Shown: positions 25,425 to 34,199 of the stretch, in pieces | Layout of the letters: every line of letters starts with the position of its first letter | Numbering within the stretch: position 1 is the first letter of the stretch | DNA from: Streptomyces lanatus | GTDB lineage: Bacteria > Actinomycetota > Actinomycetes > Streptomycetales > Streptomycetaceae | DNA length: 64,000 nt | Assembly (NCBI RefSeq): GCF_014655715.1 | Contig: NZ_BNBM01000019.1 | Span: 159,441-223,440 of the forward strand | Direction: 5' to 3' | Position numbers and translations under genes: made by a program | The notes under the pieces: generated by a model | What the model was told of the DNA's origin: nothing | Database searches by the model: none | The model's input: the letters and a program-made list of their open reading frames with translations, nothing else

Positions 25425-27056
25425 ATGGGGAACATCGGGAACATACGGCAAATGCCCCGGACCAACGCGAACCCAGACGTAAGAACGGCGGTCGTAGGCA
25501 CCCTCGCCCGGAGGGCGGTGCGCGGCGCGAGCGCCCTGCGCGGCGGTCGCGGCCCGCATCCGACGCCGTACCAGGTCTTCGGCTTCCTGTTCTTCCTGGT
25601 GATGCTGCTGGCGTACTGGGCGGTGCCGCTGTGCTGCGACGCGGGGCAGCACGCGGCGGTCGTGGAGCGGCTGCGGGCGGATCTGCTCCATCCGCGCCAT
25701 CCGATGGCGGACCTGCCGGGCGCGGGCAGCCCGTACTACTCGCCGTACGCCGTCGCACAGGGCGCGTTCGCCCGGCTGACCGGGCTGGGCGGCTGGGAGG
25801 TGGTGCGGCTGGCCGGGGTGCTGAATCTGGCCGTGCTGCTGACGGGCATCGGCCGCTTCGTGCGGGCGCTGACCCCGAGGCCGTGGGCGCCGGTCCTGGC
25901 GCTGGCGGCGATGACGCTGCTGTGGGGGACCGAGCGGGCCTGGTGGAGCGGGTATCTCAGCCTGATGTCGATGACGGGGAACCTCGGCTACCCGTCGGCG
26001 TTCGCGATCGGGCTCACCTTCTGGGCCTGGGCGTGGACGGGGGCACGGGCCCGGGGGCAGCGGCTGGTGCGGTACGTCGGGCCCAGCGGGCTGCCGGGGT
26101 TCGCCGGGTATGCGGGGCTGGGCGCGCTGTACGGGCTGATCCTGCTGATCCATCCGATCACGGCGGCGGCCGCGGTGCTGGGGGCGGTGGCGTTCGTCGT
26201 GGGGTGGCAGCGGGGGTGGGGTGCGGCGGTGGTCGCGCGGTGGGGGGTGATGGCGGGCACGGCGGTGCTGCTCGCCTGGTCATGGCCGTACTTCGATGTG
26301 TTCGCGCTGGCCGGGGACCACAGCGTGGACTGGATGCACCGGCGGCTGTACGAGGATCTCCTCGGCCAGTTCTGGCTGGCGCTGCTCGGGCTGCCGGCGC
26401 TGTGGCGGCGCCGATCCCGGCGAGACCCTCTGGTGCTGCTCTTCACGCTCGACTGCCTGCTCATCGCCTACGGCTGGGTCAGCGGCCATTACACGTACGG
26501 CAGGATCCTCGGGCTCACGCTGGTGCCGCTCCAGTTCGCGCTGGCGGTGGAGCTGGCGGCGCCCCGGCCGTGGGACAGGGCCCGGCGGATGCTGGGCGGG
26601 GCCGCGGTGGCCGGGGCCTGTGCCGGGTTCCTGACCGTGCAGGGCGGGGCGGTGCTGCCGCGGGCGCTCGATCCCTTCGGGCTGGAACAGCCGTCGCGCT
26701 GGCCGTCGTACGCCTGGGTGGCGCGGCATGTCGGCAAGGGCGAGGTGGTGATCTCCGACGGGCACTACGCGCCCCGGTCCATCGCCGGGTACGGGCCGAA
26801 CCTGGCCGCGCCGATCTGGCCCGACCCGTCCCTGGACGAACGGGAGCGGGAGCGCCGGCTCGCGGATGTCCGCGCCTACCTCTCCCCCGCCTCGACCCGG
26901 GCCGAGCGCACCACCGTCGCCCTGCGCTATCACGCGCGCTGGCTGCTGCTGACGCGGTGGAAGCGGGTGCCGGACGAGGCGGTGGTGGTGGCGTGGAGCC
27001 GGGAGACGGGGGAAGTGCTGGCGCGGATCGGCGGTACGGACGTGACTACTCGATGA
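25425..27056 (+). CDS. Polytopic membrane protein, possible GT-C-type glycosyltransferase
   Basis: A 543-residue integral membrane protein with about ten hydrophobic helices from residue ~45 to ~420, followed by a ~120-residue extracytoplasmic domain (WVARHVGKGEVVISDGHYAPRSI...). The layout resembles lipid-linked-sugar glycosyltransferases of the GT-C fold, and YAP/WARY-rich phrases near the first outside loop (GQHAAVVERL, SPYYSPYAVAQGAF) fit that idea. I see no diagnostic DxE/DD motif and do not assign activity. The start is uncertain: ATG 25425 or ATG 25452 (MPRTNANPD), neither with a strong binding site. It follows the three TagF-like genes by 18 bp and probably belongs to their operon. 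Its end overlaps the convergent ohr gene by 11 bp. Confidence 0.75.
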   Translation: MGNIGNIRQMPRTNANPDVRTAVVGTLARRAVRGASALRGGRGPHPTPYQVFGFLFFLVMLLAYWAVPLCCDAGQHAAVVERLRADLLHPRHPMADLPGAGSPYYSPYAVAQGAFARLTGLGGWEVVRLAGVLNLAVLLTGIGRFVRALTPRPWAPVLALAAMTLLWGTERAWWSGYLSLMSMTGNLGYPSAFAIGLTFWAWAWTGARARGQRLVRYVGPSGLPGFAGYAGLGALYGLILLIHPITAAAAVLGAVAFVVGWQRGWGAAVVARWGVMAGTAVLLAWSWPYFDVFALAGDHSVDWMHRRLYEDLLGQFWLALLGLPALWRRRSRRDPLVLLFTLDCLLIAYGWVSGHYTYGRILGLTLVPLQFALAVELAAPRPWDRARRMLGGAAVAGACAGFLTVQGGAVLPRALDPFGLEQPSRWPSYAWVARHVGKGEVVISDGHYAPRSIAGYGPNLAAPIWPDPSLDERERERRLADVRAYLSPASTRAERTTVALRYHARWLLLTRWKRVPDEAVVVAWSRETGEVLARIGGTDVTTR

Positions 27057-27459
27057 CGAGGTCGACGTCGATGTTGCCGCGGGTGGCGTTGGAGTAGGGG
27101 CAGACCTGGTGGGCCTGCTCGACCAGCTTGCGGCCGGTCTCCTGGTCCACGGTGTCGGGCAGCTCCACGCGCAGCGTGACCTTCAGGCCGAAGCCCTCGC
27201 CCTGCTTGCCTATGCCGACCTCGGCGGTGACGGCGGCGTCGGTGACGTCGACCTTGGCCTGGCGGCCGACGAGCCCGAGGGCGCTGCCGAAGCAGGCGGC
27301 GTACCCGGCGGCGAACAGCTGCTCCGGGTTCGTGCCCTCCCCGTTGCCGCCCAGCTCCACCGGCGGGGCCAGCTTGAGGTCGATCCTGCCGTCGTTGGAG
27401 ACGGCGCGACCGTCACGGCCGTGGGTGGCGGTGGCGACAGCGGTGTAGAGCGCGTCCAT
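27046..27459 (-). CDS. ohr: Organic hydroperoxide resistance protein Ohr
   Basis: Ohr is a thiol peroxidase of the OsmC/Ohr family that detoxifies fatty-acid and other organic hydroperoxides using lipoylated partners. The 137-residue protein has the two catalytic cysteines, in AACFGSAL (peroxidatic) and HQVCPYSNATRGN (resolving), with the conserved arginine region GRIDLKL. I start at ATG 27459 (MDALYTAVATATHG), where an AGAGG sits 10 bases upstream; longer frames add unconserved residues. The gene is divergent from the ohrR regulator with a palindromic operator between them, the standard arrangement. Confidence 0.95.
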   Translation of the reverse strand: MDALYTAVATATHGRDGRAVSNDGRIDLKLAPPVELGGNGEGTNPEQLFAAGYAACFGSALGLVGRQAKVDVTDAAVTAEVGIGKQGEGFGLKVTLRVELPDTVDQETGRKLVEQAHQVCPYSNATRGNIDVDLVIE

Positions 27460-27526
27460 GGGAACCATCCCTCTCGAATCATGGTCCGGCGGCTCTGTTG
27501 GCGGCCTCCGGACGACCACAAGTAGA

Positions 27527-27547
27527 GCACACAATTCAATTGCACAC
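27527..27547. promoter_or_regulatory. OhrR operator candidate
   Basis: ACAATTCAATTGC, a near-palindrome of ACAATT/AATTGT around a central C (27531-27543), flanked by repeated CACA, closely resembles the AATT-rich dyad recognised by OhrR regulators. It lies between divergent ohr and ohrR, 34 bases before the ohrR start. Confidence 0.7.
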
Positions 27548-27580
27548 AACTAAATGATGGACACGAGTTACCCTGGAACC

Positions 27581-28042
27581 ATGACGACCACGCCCACGGC
27601 CGACTGGCTCCGCCTCGACCAGCAGATCTGCTTCTCCCTGAACGCCGCCTCCCGTGCCTTCGGCGGCGTCTACCGCGTGGTCCTGAAGGACCTGGGGCTC
27701 ACCTATCCGCAGTACCTGGTGATGCTGGTGCTGTGGGAACACGGCGACCTGCCCGTGAAGAAGCTCGGCGAACATCTGCGCCTCGACTCCGGCACGCTGT
27801 CCCCGCTGCTCAAGCGGCTGGAGGCGGCCGGTCTGGTGCGCCGGGAGCGCAGCACCCGCGACGAGCGCTCGGTGGAGGTACGGCTCACCGACGAGGGCAC
27901 CGCGCTGCGCGAGCGCGCCCTCCAGGTGCCGCGCCGCATCGCCACGGCGACGGGCTTCGACGTCGACGAGATCCGCGAGCTGCGGGCACGCCTGGACCAG
28001 CTCACCCTGGCTCTGGACGCCGCGGCACTGGAGGAGTCGTAG
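27581..28042 (+). CDS. ohrR: MarR-family organic peroxide sensor OhrR
   Basis: A 153-residue winged-helix repressor of ohr that is inactivated when its reactive N-terminal cysteine is oxidised by organic peroxides. The cysteine is present in DQQICFSLNAASRA (about residue 16), followed by YPQYLVMLVLWE, the recognition segment LDSGTLSPLLKRLEAAGLV and the wing RERSTRDERSVEVRLT, all diagnostic of OhrR. It starts at ATG 27581 behind CTGGAACC; an upstream ATG at 27554 has no binding site and would overlap the operator area. The 3' end overlaps the decayed gene on the other strand. Confidence 0.93.
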   Translation: MTTTPTADWLRLDQQICFSLNAASRAFGGVYRVVLKDLGLTYPQYLVMLVLWEHGDLPVKKLGEHLRLDSGTLSPLLKRLEAAGLVRRERSTRDERSVEVRLTDEGTALRERALQVPRRIATATGFDVDEIRELRARLDQLTLALDAAALEES

Positions 28043-28873
28043 AGGCAGGAGGCGGGACCGGGGCGGCCGCGCGGCGGACGTAGAGCCGTAGCGGGCCCTC
28101 GGGCTGCTGGGAGGGCAGCGGCCTGAACTCCTCGCCGACGACGTCGACCTTGAGACGCTCGGTGGGGTTGCGCGGATACCAGGGCGAGTCCAACGCGTAC
28201 GGCTCGGCGACGACCCACAGCCGGTCGACCGAGTCAGCCTGCGCCGCAGTTCCGCGGCCCCGACCTCACGGCCGTACAACGTCCCCGAACCGGGCCCGAG
28301 CTGCCCCAGCGCGATGTCCCACGCCCGCCGGAACCCCTCCGGATACGCCCGCCCGATGGACGGCAGGTAGAGCACCGGGTCACCGGGGCGCAGATGCCGG
28401 GCGGCGAAGGCGGAGGTGGCGGCGAGGTTGTCGGGGCGGCGGGTCGGGGAGCGGTCCTGGCGGTGGAGGGGGAGGTGGTGGAGGAAGGCGAGGGCCAGGG
28501 CGAGCGGGATCAGAGGAGACAGGGAGGGCCGCAGGCCGGCCACCCTGTCCGCGCCCGCCGCCGCGAGCAGCGGTGCCCCCGCGAGGGCGTACATCACATA
28601 CCGGTCGTCATACATGGGCCGCATCTGCGACACGGCGATGAGGAGCCCCGGCGGCACCGCCATCAGCGGCAGGGCGACCGACGCGAGCGGACGCGCCCCC
28701 AGCCCCAGCCAGATCTCCGGCACCGACCGCCTCGCGACCTGGAACGTCACCCCCTCGTCCCGCCATATGCCGTCCCGGTCGAGCCCCCACAGCCCGAGCC
28801 CGAGCATGACGGCGACTGGCACGCACACGGCGACGACGCCGCGCCTCGTCCACTCCCGGTCCCCGTTCACCAC
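28002..28873 (-). pseudogene. Decayed GT39-like membrane glycosyltransferase
   Basis: The remains of a polytopic membrane protein of the dolichyl-phosphate-mannose/ArnT-like type. The first ~56 residues from GTG 28873 include TM1 and the catalytic-type motif DRDGIWRDEGVTFQVARRSVPEIW. The sequence then jumps straight to a late part of the protein (PLMAVPPGLLIAVSQMRPMYDDRYVMYALAG), so roughly 200 residues of central membrane helices appear deleted near 28690-28706. A second lesion lies near 28225-28245: the frame continuing RRRLTRSTGCGSS loses sense, while the neighbouring frame resumes DSVDRLWVVAEPYALDSPWYPRNP and ends at 28002. One deletion plus one frameshift make a functional product very unlikely. 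Confidence 0.8.
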
Positions 28874-29005
28874 AGGTACGATTTTGTGCTATTAGCCGAT
28901 GAATACTGCTTATTGACGGCGTACCGCCCCCGAATTGTCTGCGCCACCTGCTTCACTTGTCACCGATGCCGACCACGGGCTCACAGACGAGGGGGACGGC
29001 CGCAC

Positions 29006-29998
29006 ATGACCTGGCTGATCACCGGCGGCGCCGGCTACATCGGAGCGCATGTCGTACGGGCGATGACCGAGGCGGGTGAGCGGGCCGTGGTCTACGACGA
29101 CCTGTCCACCGGCATCGCCGAGCGCGTGCCCGACGGCGTTCCGCTGGTCGTGGGCTCGACCCTGGACGGCGAGCGCGTCGCCCGCGCCCTCGCGGACCAC
29201 GAGGTGACCGGCGTGGTCCACCTGGCGGCGAAGAAGCAGGTCGGCGAGTCGGTCGACCTGCCCCTGCACTACTACCGGGAGAACGTCGAGGGTCTGCGTG
29301 TGCTCCTGGAGGCCGTGACGGCGGCTCAGGCGCGGTCCTTCGTCTTCTCGTCCTCGGCGGCGGTGTACGGCATGCCGGACCTCGCGCGGGACGACGCCCT
29401 GGTGACGGAGGAGACGCCGTGCGTGCCGATGTCGCCGTACGGCGAGACCAAGCTGGCCGGCGAGTGGCTGGTCCGGGCGACGGGCCGGGCGACGGGCCTG
29501 TCCACGGCATGCCTGCGCTACTTCAACGTGGCGGGCGCGGCCACCCCCGAACTCGCCGACGTCGGCGTCTTCAATCTGATCCCGATGGTGTTCGAGAAGC
29601 TGACGGATAACGCGCCGCCGCGCATCTTCGGCGACGACTACCCCACCCCCGACGGCACCTGCATCCGCGACTACATCCACGTGGTCGACCTGGCCGAGGC
29701 CCATGTGGCCGCCGCCCGCGCGCTCCAGTCCTCGCCGGGCCACGACCTCACCCTCAACATCGGCCGCGGCGAGGGCGTCTCGGTCCGCGACATGATCGAC
29801 CAGATCAACGCCGTCACCGGCTACGACCGCCCCCCGACCGTCACCCCGCGCCGCCCCGGCGACCCGGCCCGCGTCGTCGCCTCCGCCGACCGCATCGCGA
29901 CCGAGCTGGGCTGGAAGGCCAAGCATGACGTCCGGGACATGATCGCTTCGGCCTGGGAGGGGTGGGTGCGGGTGCATCCGGGGGCGGCGCGGGGATGA
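29006..29998 (+). CDS. galE: UDP-glucose 4-epimerase
   Basis: An NAD-dependent short-chain epimerase interconverting UDP-glucose and UDP-galactose, here probably supplying UDP-galactose for wall glycans. The 330-residue protein has the Rossmann motif GGAGYIGAHVV at the N-terminus, the catalytic Ser/Tyr-x3-Lys set (FSSSAAVYG and SPYGETKLAGEWL), and the sugar-binding CLRYFNVAGAA and CIRDYIHVVDLAEAH segments. The start at ATG 29006 is set by GAGGGGGAC eight bases upstream. Its stop overlaps the start of the next gene (ATGA), so the two are coupled. Neighbouring envelope-polymer genes on both sides support a biosynthetic rather than catabolic role. Confidence 0.95.
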   Translation: MTWLITGGAGYIGAHVVRAMTEAGERAVVYDDLSTGIAERVPDGVPLVVGSTLDGERVARALADHEVTGVVHLAAKKQVGESVDLPLHYYRENVEGLRVLLEAVTAAQARSFVFSSSAAVYGMPDLARDDALVTEETPCVPMSPYGETKLAGEWLVRATGRATGLSTACLRYFNVAGAATPELADVGVFNLIPMVFEKLTDNAPPRIFGDDYPTPDGTCIRDYIHVVDLAEAHVAAARALQSSPGHDLTLNIGRGEGVSVRDMIDQINAVTGYDRPPTVTPRRPGDPARVVASADRIATELGWKAKHDVRDMIASAWEGWVRVHPGAARG

Positions 29999-31028
29999 CG
30001 GGGCCGGGCGGGGCCGTGTGCCCCCTCCCCCTCGACCGCGCCCTCGGCACCGTCATCGGATCAGCCGTCGGTGACGCGCTGGGCGCGCCCTTCGAGTTCG
30101 GCCCCGCGGGCGCCTTCTCGGCCCGTTTCCCGGAGCCGGGGCAGGGCGGGGAGATGTGCGGGGGCGGGGGCTGGGAGCCGGGTGAGGCGACCGACGACAC
30201 GCAGATGGCCGTACTCGTCGGGGAGTCGCTGCTGGAGTGCGGCGGGCTCGAACTCCCCGACGTCTTCCGGCGGTTCCGCCGCTGGGCCGCCGCCGACCCG
30301 AAGGACATCGGCCTCCAGACGGAAGCAGTACTGAGCAGCGGCGACCCGTGGGACCTGGCCGCGGCACTGCACTTCCAGGTGAGCCAACGGGCTGCGGGGA
30401 ACGGGGCGTTGATGCGAGCCGCCACCTCCGCCGTGCGCTTCGCCCGCCAGGGCCGCGAGGCCACCATGGACGCCGCCCGCCGACTGGCCGCCCTCACCCA
30501 CGGGGACCGGGCGGCCTGGGAGGGCACCGCCGTCTTCCACGAGCTGGTCCGCGTGTCCCTGACCGGCGAAGACCCGCTGGCCGCCCTCCCCGACACCCTC
30601 GACGCCGTCCACCCGACCATCGGGAGCGGTACGCCGCCGTCCTCGCCCCCGACTGGCATCCCGGCCTGGCCACTGAGTTCAACGGCGCCGTCTGGCCCTG
30701 CCTCGGCTCCGCCGTCTGGGCCCTGCGCAGCACCTCCTCCTACGAGGACGCCGTACGCGCCGCGATCGACCTCGGCGGCGACACCGACACGGTCGCGGCC
30801 GTGACCGGCGGGCTGGCCGGGGCGGTGTACGGCATCGACGCCGTGCCACGGCGATGGCGGGCGGCGCTGGATGTGCCGCTGCCGGGTTTCGGTGAACGGG
30901 TGCTGCGGGAGCGGGACTTGGCGGAGCTCGTCCGGCGCCTTGGCGGGTCGCCTACGCGTTGTTCAGATACGTCAGCACCGCCAGCACCCTCCGATGCCCG
31001 CTGTCGCTCTGCGGCAGGCCCAGCTTGA
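29995..31028 (+). pseudogene. ADP-ribosylglycohydrolase-family gene with a frameshift
   Basis: A DraG/ARH-type hydrolase that would remove ADP-ribose from proteins or related substrates. The first part (from ATG 29995) shows the metal-site motifs GSAVGDALGAPFEF and EATDDTQMA; the second part shows FNGAVWPCLGSAVWAL and the terminal metal motif GGDTDTVAAVTGGLAGAVYG. They lie in different frames, with the break near 30614-30621. Restoring one G after CACCC would read VHPDHRERYAAVLAPDWHP, which joins the halves naturally. All key motifs are otherwise intact, so this is either a very recent mutation or a sequencing error. The tail overlaps the convergent response-regulator gene by 77 bp. It is coupled to galE. 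Confidence 0.8.
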
Positions 31029-31617
31029 GGAAGACGTTGCCGATGTGTTTGTGGACGGCGCGTTCGGTGACGACGAGGGTCTTGGCGATGGTCGCGTTGT
31101 CGTGGCCCTCGGCCATCAGGGACAGGACCTCGCGCTCGCGGGGGGTGAGCGAGTCGAGAGGGGAGTCGGGGCGGCGGGTGAGGAGTTCGGTGACGACCTC
31201 GGGGTCGAGCGCGGTACCGCCGGCCGCCACCCGCTCCAGGGCGTCGAGGAACTCGTCCACCCGGCCGACCCGGTCCTTCAGCAGATAGCCGAGGCCGCTC
31301 GCGCCGCCGGCGAGAAGTTCGGCGGCGTAGGACTCCTCGACGTACTGGGAGAGGACGAGCACCGGCAGGCCGGGCAGCTCCTTGCGGGCGGCGAGTGCGG
31401 CGCGCAGCCCTTCGTCGCGGAAGTCCGGCGGCATCCGCACATCGAGCACGGCCGCGTCGGGGCGGTGCTCGAGGAGCGCGGGCAGGATCTCGGGGCCGGT
31501 ACCGGCGACGGCCACGACCTCGTGCCCGGCCGACGTCAGCAGGAGGACGAGGCCCTCGCGCAGCAGGGCGTTGTCCTCGGCGATCACGACTCTCACAGCG
31601 GTTCCGCCCTTGCTCAC
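30952..31617 (-). CDS. NarL/LuxR-type response regulator without adjacent kinase
   Basis: A 221-residue two-domain response regulator: the receiver (acidic pair in VVIAEDNALLREG, phospho-acceptor Asp in AAVLDVRMPPDF, switch LVLSQ, lysine in YLLKDRVGR) is followed by a LuxR-type helix-turn-helix (LTPREREVLSLMAEGHDNATIAKTL... TERAVHKHIGNVF). Partner histidine kinases of this family are usually the immediately upstream gene; here that place is taken by a TetR regulator whose stop overlaps this start (ATGA), and no kinase is present. ATG 31617 or the internal GTG giving VRVVIAEDN could be the start. Its target is unknown. Confidence 0.9.
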   Translation of the reverse strand: MSKGGTAVRVVIAEDNALLREGLVLLLTSAGHEVVAVAGTGPEILPALLEHRPDAAVLDVRMPPDFRDEGLRAALAARKELPGLPVLVLSQYVEESYAAELLAGGASGLGYLLKDRVGRVDEFLDALERVAAGGTALDPEVVTELLTRRPDSPLDSLTPREREVLSLMAEGHDNATIAKTLVVTERAVHKHIGNVFLKLGLPQSDSGHRRVLAVLTYLNNA

Positions 31618-32240
31618 AGCGCCTTGAGCGCCTGGGTGGTGGTCCGGGCCAGGGCGTCCAGATAGCCCTTGGGGAGCTTTCTGGTGCGGGCCACCACCAT
31701 CCGCCAGTACAGGGGCCCGGAAATCAGGTCGACCGCCAGTTCGCCGTCGACGCCCGCGCGCAGCTCACCGCGCTGCTCCGCCCCGGCCAGGATCTTGCCG
31801 GCGACGCCCGCCTGCCCCTGCTCCAGCGCCTTCTGCAGGGCCTCGGCGATCTCGGGATTGCGCGCCGCCTCGGCCTGCAGGTCGGGGATGATCTGCGAGA
31901 CGACGGGGTGCCGCAGGGCGCGCGAGGTGACCTCGTACAGCATCCGCAGGTCGCCCTCCAGCGAGCCGGTGTCCGGCGTGGGCAGTCCCATGACCGCGAC
32001 CGCCGAGACGACGTCGAGCACGAGGTGCAGCTTGGAGCGCCAGCGCCGGTACACCGCGGTCTTGCCGACGCCCGCCCGGCGCGCGATGCCCTCGATCGAC
32101 ATGCGCGCGTAGCCGACCGCCGCCAGTTCCTCGAAGACGGCCGCCCGGATGGCCTCCGTCACGTCCTCGCGGAGCACGGCCGCCCCCGCCGGGGTCCGGC
32201 GGCGCGGACGCGTCTGGGACTGGTCGGCGTTCGTCGTCAT
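31614..32240 (-). CDS. TetR-family transcriptional regulator
   Basis: A 208-residue repressor-type regulator. The N-terminal helix-turn-helix is clear (REDVTEAIRAAVFEELAAVG, MSIEGIARRAGVGKTAVYRRW). The C-terminal ligand/dimer domain carries the VSQIIPDLQAEAARNPEIAEAL and GPLYWRMVV features of the TetR_C_33-like group (assignment approximate). ATG 32240 (MTTNADQ) is chosen; ATG 32252 is possible and neither has a strong binding site. It precedes and overlaps the response regulator, and diverges from the polymer-export ABC genes, so it may control that exporter; this is inference from position. Confidence 0.9.
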   Translation of the reverse strand: MTTNADQSQTRPRRRTPAGAAVLREDVTEAIRAAVFEELAAVGYARMSIEGIARRAGVGKTAVYRRWRSKLHLVLDVVSAVAVMGLPTPDTGSLEGDLRMLYEVTSRALRHPVVSQIIPDLQAEAARNPEIAEALQKALEQGQAGVAGKILAGAEQRGELRAGVDGELAVDLISGPLYWRMVVARTRKLPKGYLDALARTTTQALKAL

Positions 32241-32424
32241 GCGGACCAGCATAGGGGCGTGACGACGAAACGGTTGCGTTCCGACGTCGATTCGACCTAC
32301 GCTCACGTTGCGACGATACGGTCCCGTCCCGACGTAAGAAACCGTGAAGAGAAGCGTGAGAAACCGCCGAACCGCGCCCCACCTTCACCGCAGCCCCCCT
32401 CACCCCCGAGCGAAAGCAGCGGAT

Positions 32425-33348
32425 GTGACCCAGGCCCTCCACACACCGCCCCCGACGGCCCCCGCCCCGGCCGAGGCCCACGACCTCGCGGCGCTCGCCG
32501 CCCGGCACGGGCTCTCGGTCAGCGGTGCCCGCCCCTCCCTGCCCGAGTACGTCCGCCAGCTCGTGGCGCGCCGTCACTTCATCGGCGCGTTCGCCACCGC
32601 CAAGCTCACCGCCCAGTACAGCCAGGCGAAGCTCGGCCAGGTGTGGCAGGTGCTGACGCCGTTGCTGAACGCGGCGGTCTACTACTTCATCTTCGGCAAG
32701 CTGCTGGGCACCAGCCGCGGCATCCCGGACTACATCCCGTTCCTGGTGACGGGCGTGTTCGTGTGGACGTTCACACAGAGCTCGATCATGGCGGGCACCC
32801 GCGCGATCTCAGGCAACCTCGGCCTGGTCCGCGCCCTGCACTTCCCGCGGGCCGCGCTGCCGATCTCCTTCGCCCTGCAGCAGCTCCAGCAGCTGCTGTT
32901 CTCGATGGCCGCCCTGTTCGTCATCCTGCTCTGCTTCGGCATCCCGATCACCGCGTCGTGGGTGCTGGTGCTCCCGGCGCTGTTCCTGCAGTTCACCTTT
33001 AACGCGGGCGTCGCGATGGTCATGGCGCGGATGGGCGCGAAGACGCCGGACATCGCCCAGCTGATGCCGTTCGTGCTGCGTACGTGGATGTACGCGTCGG
33101 GCGTGATGTTCAGCATCACGGCGATGATGGCCAAGCACAAGGACATGCCGTCCTGGGTGAGCACGGCCCTCCAGTGCAACCCCGGCGCCATCTACATCGA
33201 CCTGATGCGCTTCGCGCTCATGGACAGCTTCCACGCGAACCAGCTCCCGCCGCATGTGTGGGCCATCGCCACGGGCTGGGCGCTGCTCGCCGGCGTCGGC
33301 GGCTTCATCTACTTCTGGAAAGCTGAGGAGACGTACGGCCGTGGCTGA
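32425..33348 (+). CDS. ABC-2 type polysaccharide/teichoic acid export permease (TagG-like)
   Basis: The membrane half of a wall-polymer exporter. The ~307-residue protein has a cytoplasmic N-terminus with an amphipathic stretch (ARRHFIGAFATAKLTAQYSQAKLGQVWQVLTPLLN) typical of TagG/Wzm permeases, then six helices and the ending FWKAEETYGRG. I use GTG 32425 (VTQALHTPPPT); the frame stays open to GTG 32344, so the exact start is unsure. The stop overlaps the ATPase gene start by 8 bases. Function follows from homology class and the partner ATPase: export of a lipid-linked teichoic-acid-like glycopolymer, probably the product of the 18.8-27 kb genes. Confidence 0.9.
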   Translation: MTQALHTPPPTAPAPAEAHDLAALAARHGLSVSGARPSLPEYVRQLVARRHFIGAFATAKLTAQYSQAKLGQVWQVLTPLLNAAVYYFIFGKLLGTSRGIPDYIPFLVTGVFVWTFTQSSIMAGTRAISGNLGLVRALHFPRAALPISFALQQLQQLLFSMAALFVILLCFGIPITASWVLVLPALFLQFTFNAGVAMVMARMGAKTPDIAQLMPFVLRTWMYASGVMFSITAMMAKHKDMPSWVSTALQCNPGAIYIDLMRFALMDSFHANQLPPHVWAIATGWALLAGVGGFIYFWKAEETYGRG

Positions 33349-34138
33349 ACCTGTGAACACCGACATCCCCACCGTCATCGCCGACGCCGTCGACATCGTC
33401 TACCGGGTCAACGGCACCGGCGCCGGCCGGGGCTCCGCCACCGCCGCCCTCAACCGCATCGTGCGCCGCAGGAAGAGCGAGCAGGCGGCCGGCGTGCGCA
33501 AGGTGCACGCCGTCAAGAAGGTCTCCTTCATGGCGTACCGGGGCGAGGCCATCGGCCTCATCGGCACCAACGGCTCCGGGAAGTCGACCCTGCTCAAGGC
33601 GGTCGCGGGCCTGCTCCCGGTGGAGAACGGCCATATCTACACCGACGGCCAGCCCTCCCTCCTCGGCGTCAACGCGGCCCTGATGAACGACCTCACCGGC
33701 GAGCGCAACGTCTACCTCGGCGGCCTCGCCATGGGCATGTCCCGTGAGCAGGTCAAGGAGCGCTACCAGGAGATCGTCGAGTTCTCCGGGATCAACGAGA
33801 AGGGCGACTTCATCACCCTGCCCATGCGCACCTACTCCTCCGGCATGGCGGCCCGCCTGCGCTTCTCCATCGCCGCCGCCAAGGACCACGACGTGCTGCT
33901 CATCGACGAGGCGCTGGCGACGGGCGACCGCTCCTTCCAGAAGCGCTCGGAGGCCCGCATCCGCGAGCTGCGCAAGCACGCCGGCACGGTGTTCCTGGTC
34001 AGCCACAACAACAAGTCGATCCGCGACACCTGCGAACGCGTCCTGTGGCTGGAGCGCGGCGAGCTGCGCATGGACGGCCCGACGGACGACGTACTGAAGG
34101 AGTACGAGGCGTTCACGGGCGAGAAGCCGAAGTCGTAG
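33341..34138 (+). CDS. ABC exporter ATPase for wall polymer (TagH-like)
   Basis: The ATP-hydrolysing half of the exporter, 265 residues from GTG 33341, with GAGGAG ten bases upstream. It has Walker A (GLIGTNGSGKSTLL), a short TagH/Wzt-type helical insert after the early strands (TAALNRIVRRRKSEQ), the signature YSSGMAARLRFS, and Walker B DVLLIDEALATGD. The DEALATGD form and the SSGM signature mark the polysaccharide-export subfamily. There is no C-terminal carbohydrate-binding domain. It is coupled to the TagG-like permease by overlap, and a perfect hairpin follows immediately. Confidence 0.92.
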   Translation: MAEPVNTDIPTVIADAVDIVYRVNGTGAGRGSATAALNRIVRRRKSEQAAGVRKVHAVKKVSFMAYRGEAIGLIGTNGSGKSTLLKAVAGLLPVENGHIYTDGQPSLLGVNAALMNDLTGERNVYLGGLAMGMSREQVKERYQEIVEFSGINEKGDFITLPMRTYSSGMAARLRFSIAAAKDHDVLLIDEALATGDRSFQKRSEARIRELRKHAGTVFLVSHNNKSIRDTCERVLWLERGELRMDGPTDDVLKEYEAFTGEKPKS

Positions 34139-34145
34139 CCACACA

Positions 34146-34184
34146 TGAGGGCGCCCCGGGCTGTCACAGCCCGGGGCGCCCTCA
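34146..34184. terminator. Bidirectional terminator
   Basis: An 18-bp perfect stem, TGAGGGCGCCCCGGGCTG (34146-34163) with CAGCCCGGGGCGCCCTCA (34167-34184), has a 3-base loop. It separates the convergent ABC exporter and glutamate dehydrogenase genes. Confidence 0.95.
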
Positions 34185-34199
34185 CGCATGTACGACCGC

